A stretch of DNA of 64,000 nt from Parabacteroides chinchillae (lineage in GTDB: Bacteria; Bacteroidota; Bacteroidia; Bacteroidales; Tannerellaceae): positions 1-64,000 of the forward strand of contig NZ_FNVS01000016.1 in the NCBI RefSeq assembly GCF_900108035.1, read 5' to 3'. This document shows positions 60,548 to 64,000 of the stretch, one piece after another; the first letter of the stretch is position 1, and every line of letters starts with the position of its first letter. Below the pieces are notes generated by a model. It saw nothing but the letters and a program-made list of their open reading frames with translations. It had not been told where the DNA came from and searched no databases. Made by a program: the position numbers and the translations under genes.

Positions 60548-61051
60548 CTAAGGCTGACAATCTATCACTTTATGAAAGGCCAACCGCTCTGTTCCGTTAT
60601 CAACATAAATAATACCACATTGCATAAAGCCATGTTTTTTTAAAATAGCCTGCATTACAACATTATCGCGATGCGTATCCACACGGATGTTATTACATTT
60701 CCTAAAACTCCATTCCAAACATTCGGAAGATACATTTTTTTGTTTTCCATTTGATGCCATACGATGAATCACCGCATAAGGTTCATTATTAAGCCATTTA
60801 CCTTCATAAATACGTAAATAAGTATGATCTATTCCTTCTATATAGCAGAATGTCCCGACTATTTCCCCTTTTTCATCTTCGCAAACGAAGCTATGCCCTT
60901 TTTCTATTTCCCTAACAATCAATTCCGTTGAAGGATAACCATTAATCCACTGATTCCCGTTGCCATGCTCTTGCATAAATCTTTTAGCGTAGTCATAGAT
61001 TTCCATCACATGACTTAAATCGGCTAACGTTGTATTTCTTATATTCATCAT
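60548..61051 (-). CDS. GNAT-family N-acetyltransferase
   Basis: This 167-residue protein has the GNAT acetyl-CoA region (IRVDTHRDNVVMQAILKKHG, about 125-144, then GFMQCGIIY) and the central strand FVCEDEKGEIVGTFCYIEG near 54-72. A Met one codon in is an equally good start. The acceptor substrate is unknown. It is the first chromosomal gene right of the element and stands alone, divergent from the sensor kinase. Confidence 0.88.
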   Translation of the reverse strand: MMNIRNTTLADLSHVMEIYDYAKRFMQEHGNGNQWINGYPSTELIVREIEKGHSFVCEDEKGEIVGTFCYIEGIDHTYLRIYEGKWLNNEPYAVIHRMASNGKQKNVSSECLEWSFRKCNNIRVDTHRDNVVMQAILKKHGFMQCGIIYVDNGTERLAFHKVIDCQP

Positions 61052-61264
61052 TGTTTATTGATTTCCAGAGCATTCAAGGAATTATCGCCATTCCTAAATA
61101 CCCCGATGTTATAAAAACCGATAATCCACAACCCCGATAAAGATAATAAAAGTATCATATTATTATCATAAATTTGAATAATTAATTAAATCTTATAAAA
61201 TTCAACGATTTTCAATGCAACCATATTGATTTATACATATCTTTGTACACTCTATAAAACAAGA

Positions 61265-64000
61265 ATGGAAATTGGGGTTATAAAAACATTACTAGTATTA
61301 ATACTAGCTTTTATATTGTGTCCGGAAACTACTTTGGCGAATCAAAATACAGGCAAAAAGGAAAAAGTATTATTGATAAGCTCATATTCTCCTTTAAAAG
61401 AAGGAGGCATAAATATTATTTCCTCTTTTGAAAAAACATTAAAAGACAAAACCGACGTTTCAATTTCAATTGAATATATGGATAGCGAATCTTCACCAAA
61501 TTTCAAAACATGGGCTATTTGGATGAAACAGCTATTCAAAGCTTATCAAGAACCGCCGTCAGCTGTCGTATTGCTGGGCAATGAAGCATGGAGTGTATAT
61601 CGCAAAGTATGTATTCCGGAATGGCATACTATTCCGGTCATTCTAGGAAACGTCAAACCTATATTTATAGATTATGAGAAGCTGGCCCAAACAGATTCTA
61701 TCACAAACATAACACAGTTCCCTAAAATGGAAACTACATTCGATAATTCCCAGGTTACAGGATATTTTTACAACGATTTCATCAAAGAAAATCTGCAACT
61801 AATAAAAAAACTGCAACCCGAAGTGCGCTATGTTGCTTTTTACTATGACAACCGATATTCATTACGATACTTTTCCGATTACCTGTGTTCGTTGTTTGAT
61901 GAAATCGATTCACTGGATGTTTGCTTTTTAAGTGGAGACAAACTTTCCACGACACAACTAATCGATTCCATATCAAATATGGATAGCCGTCATGCATTAT
62001 TATCAGCGGGTTGGTATACCGACGTCAACCACTATCCTCATGCTTATACCATGTTGCATAACGAACTATCCCGTTCTAAATCTCACGTACTTTACCAAGT
62101 ACGTGACCAGGATTTTTCAAGTTTAAATTTCTTAGGAGGCTATTTTATTCTAGGAAAAAATCTGGGAAACGACATTGCCAACCTTACTTATGATGTCTTG
62201 ACAAAAGGGATTAAGAACAGTCCTTCTTTCCAAATGACACCATCATTGCCTCAATACCATATTAATTATCCGACATTACAATATTATGGTATCAATCCTA
62301 AAAATCTTCCTCCAAACACTATATTTTACAACGAGGCTCCTTCCCTCATTAAAGAATATCCGATGGAAGTATTTTTATTTGTAATGGTTATTGTACTCAT
62401 GTCGATATTATTTATTGTTATCCTCCATTTCCGCAAACGTAAAGAAGAACAGTATAAAATAGCAAATCAACGCATGATGAGGCTATTAAAAGCAATGCCG
62501 GATATGGCATTCATTTTTGATTCTTCACTAAAAATAACAGACATAATCAACCCTCAGGAAAATGTTTTATTAGGTCTTGATTGGCAGGAGATGATAGGAA
62601 AAAGCTTACAAGATGCCATCGCTCCAATAGAAGCATTTAAAGAAGCGGCTTCCATAATTACTAAAAATTTAATCCGCACAAAAGACACAAAGCAAGTATT
62701 TTCTTTCGATTATCAAGTAAAAATCGACGACAACATTCATTATGGCCGTGCACGCACTGTTCCATTTAACAAAGACAATGTTATTTATTTCTGTCACGAT
62801 GTTACCATACATGTAGAAGCAGAACGTAAAGTATTAAAATTACAGACATTCTTACAATCCGTCATAGACAACCTGCCAATCGGATTGTCGGTAAAGGATA
62901 TGTCCAACGAATTTCGTTACCTTTTCTACAACGATAAAGCCTGCGAATTTTATGGAGACACTAATAGTAGCGATTTGCTAGGCAAAAACGATTTTGAAGT
63001 CCATGATCCGGAAGCTGCATTATTCCGTCAGGAAGATATTATGACTTCCAATAGCAAAACACCTCTTTCTTTCGAACGGATTATTACAGATAAAGAAACA
63101 AAACAGCCTTGCAAATGGGGCATTATCACCAAAAGCAGGTTGCTCAACAACGATGGTTCCTCTTATATCATATCTGTTATTGTAGATACAACAGAAATAC
63201 GAAAAAAAGAACTGGAACTGGAAAATACAAGAAAAGAGCTATCTATAGCACTTGATGCCGGTTCATTATCTGCATGGATGTATGACGTAAAAAAGCAATG
63301 GTTTTCTTCCTTATATAAAGAATCGGTTACGGGAAATGGCTTTTCACTTGACCATTGTATGGAATTCATACATCCCGACGACGTAGATAAATACCGTGAA
63401 TTTATAAGACAGCTTTCCTGCGGAGAAAAAGAAAAACAAAGACAGGTTTTCCGTTTCATGCGTAATGGCTCATACAATTTTTACGAAACCTATGCGATGA
63501 TTATCCGTTCCGGAAAAACAGGAGAAGTAAAACGCGTAGTCGGCACAGAAAAAGACATTTCAGAAGAAATCAGGAAACAAAAAGAGCAGGAAGAGAATAA
63601 ATTCAAATTAGAGTTTGCATTTGATGCAGCCCAAATTATACCCTGGGAATATAATATAAGCACCAATATATTCTCATCGCCCAATCCGGCTGTTTTTGAA
63701 TATACCGACGTTTCACTGGATAAATACCTGACATACATGAATCAAGAAGACATGCATCTTCTTAGAGACGGCATAAAGGATTTAATAAGTGGAGACATTA
63801 AATCAATGGATATCCAGGTACGGGTTGCTTTCCCCGGAAAAGAAATGCGATGGTATGAAATACATGGCCTCGTTTTTGAACGTGATAAAGAAGGCAAAGT
63901 ATGCCGTATAATAGGCGTGCGTTGGGATATAACCGACTTAAAAATGACTGACGAACTCATTGAGTTACGAAATAAAGCCGAAGAATCGAACCGTTTAAAA
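61265..64000 (+). CDS. PAS-rich sensor kinase with periplasmic binding-protein-like domain, C-terminus missing
   Basis: From the ATG at 61265 the frame stays open for 912 codons to the window end. It has a signal or first membrane helix (KTLLVLILAFILCPETTLA); a periplasmic domain of about 340 residues resembling ABC transporter substrate-binding proteins (VLLISSYSPLKEGG, VVLLGNEAWSVY, VALLSAGWYTD-type blocks); a transmembrane helix near 370-388 (VFLFVMVIVLMSILFIVIL); then at least four PAS-like repeats, for example KAMPDMAFIFDSS, FLQSVIDNLPIGLSVKD and GVRWDITDLK. The sequence stops at RNKAEESNRLK, where the kinase phosphoacceptor helix usually follows. It is probably a hybrid histidine kinase, but the kinase part is outside the window. 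Confidence 0.85.
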   Translation, partial: MEIGVIKTLLVLILAFILCPETTLANQNTGKKEKVLLISSYSPLKEGGINIISSFEKTLKDKTDVSISIEYMDSESSPNFKTWAIWMKQLFKAYQEPPSAVVLLGNEAWSVYRKVCIPEWHTIPVILGNVKPIFIDYEKLAQTDSITNITQFPKMETTFDNSQVTGYFYNDFIKENLQLIKKLQPEVRYVAFYYDNRYSLRYFSDYLCSLFDEIDSLDVCFLSGDKLSTTQLIDSISNMDSRHALLSAGWYTDVNHYPHAYTMLHNELSRSKSHVLYQVRDQDFSSLNFLGGYFILGKNLGNDIANLTYDVLTKGIKNSPSFQMTPSLPQYHINYPTLQYYGINPKNLPPNTIFYNEAPSLIKEYPMEVFLFVMVIVLMSILFIVILHFRKRKEEQYKIANQRMMRLLKAMPDMAFIFDSSLKITDIINPQENVLLGLDWQEMIGKSLQDAIAPIEAFKEAASIITKNLIRTKDTKQVFSFDYQVKIDDNIHYGRARTVPFNKDNVIYFCHDVTIHVEAERKVLKLQTFLQSVIDNLPIGLSVKDMSNEFRYLFYNDKACEFYGDTNSSDLLGKNDFEVHDPEAALFRQEDIMTSNSKTPLSFERIITDKETKQPCKWGIITKSRLLNNDGSSYIISVIVDTTEIRKKELELENTRKELSIALDAGSLSAWMYDVKKQWFSSLYKESVTGNGFSLDHCMEFIHPDDVDKYREFIRQLSCGEKEKQRQVFRFMRNGSYNFYETYAMIIRSGKTGEVKRVVGTEKDISEEIRKQKEQEENKFKLEFAFDAAQIIPWEYNISTNIFSSPNPAVFEYTDVSLDKYLTYMNQEDMHLLRDGIKDLISGDIKSMDIQVRVAFPGKEMRWYEIHGLVFERDKEGKVCRIIGVRWDITDLKMTDELIELRNKAEESNRLK

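Overview
The window looks like chromosomal DNA of an anaerobic gut Bacteroidales bacterium, most like Parabacteroides or another Tannerellaceae. The reasons are a SusC/SusD polysaccharide utilization locus with a hybrid two-component regulator, the type IX secretion genes porU and porV, repeated matches to the Bacteroidota -7 promoter element TAnnTTTG, and a Bacteroidales-type integrative mobilizable element in a tRNA-Leu gene. The genus is an inference from gene content; no 16S rRNA is present.

Region 1 (1-15.5 kb). A partial unrecognised gene and a beta-propeller lipoprotein precede a fructan utilization locus on the minus strand. From upstream to downstream it holds a hybrid two-component sensor/regulator with a periplasmic sugar-binding domain, SusC, SusD, two GH32 fructan hydrolases, a PfkB fructokinase and an MFS transporter. 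Together they would bind and import fructan, hydrolyse it to fructose, carry fructose across the inner membrane and phosphorylate it. The susC reading frame is broken by one missing base near 11698, so as read the locus lacks an intact outer-membrane importer.

Region 2 (15.6-49.6 kb). Core genes: pyrH, murF, folP, a CdaA-type diadenylate cyclase gene, pta-ackA, lpxH, a SUF-associated DUF59 gene, radC, efp, lrgAB-type genes, mgtE, rsmA, a flippase-like membrane protein, pepD, rex, a FAH-family gene, porU, porV, ispF, hflX, xerD, aroQ, pyk, an O-methyltransferase, rbfA, a LolC/E-like permease, msrAB and a mannose-1-phosphate guanylyltransferase. A gene-free stretch of about 1.1 kb (30.8-31.9 kb) is packed with palindromic intergenic repeats. 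A possible small structured RNA lies near 38.5 kb. Several gaps carry arrays of imperfect palindromes with an exact 22-nt period.

Region 3 (49.7-60.45 kb). tRNA-Leu(CAA) is followed by an integrative mobilizable element of about 10.65 kb, bounded by a near-perfect repeat of the tRNA 3' end. It carries an unknown protein, a helix-turn-helix protein, an AAA ATPase, a Toprim primase, a candidate oriT, MobC, a relaxase and a coiled-coil membrane protein. The cargo is a divergent DMT transporter/DeoR regulator pair and a DUF1016 nuclease, and a tyrosine integrase sits at the right end. The displaced original tRNA terminator lies just beyond the right attachment site, and the element supplies a substitute beside the tRNA.

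Region 4 (60.5-64 kb). A GNAT acetyltransferase and the first 912 codons of a large PAS-rich sensor kinase, which runs off the window end.
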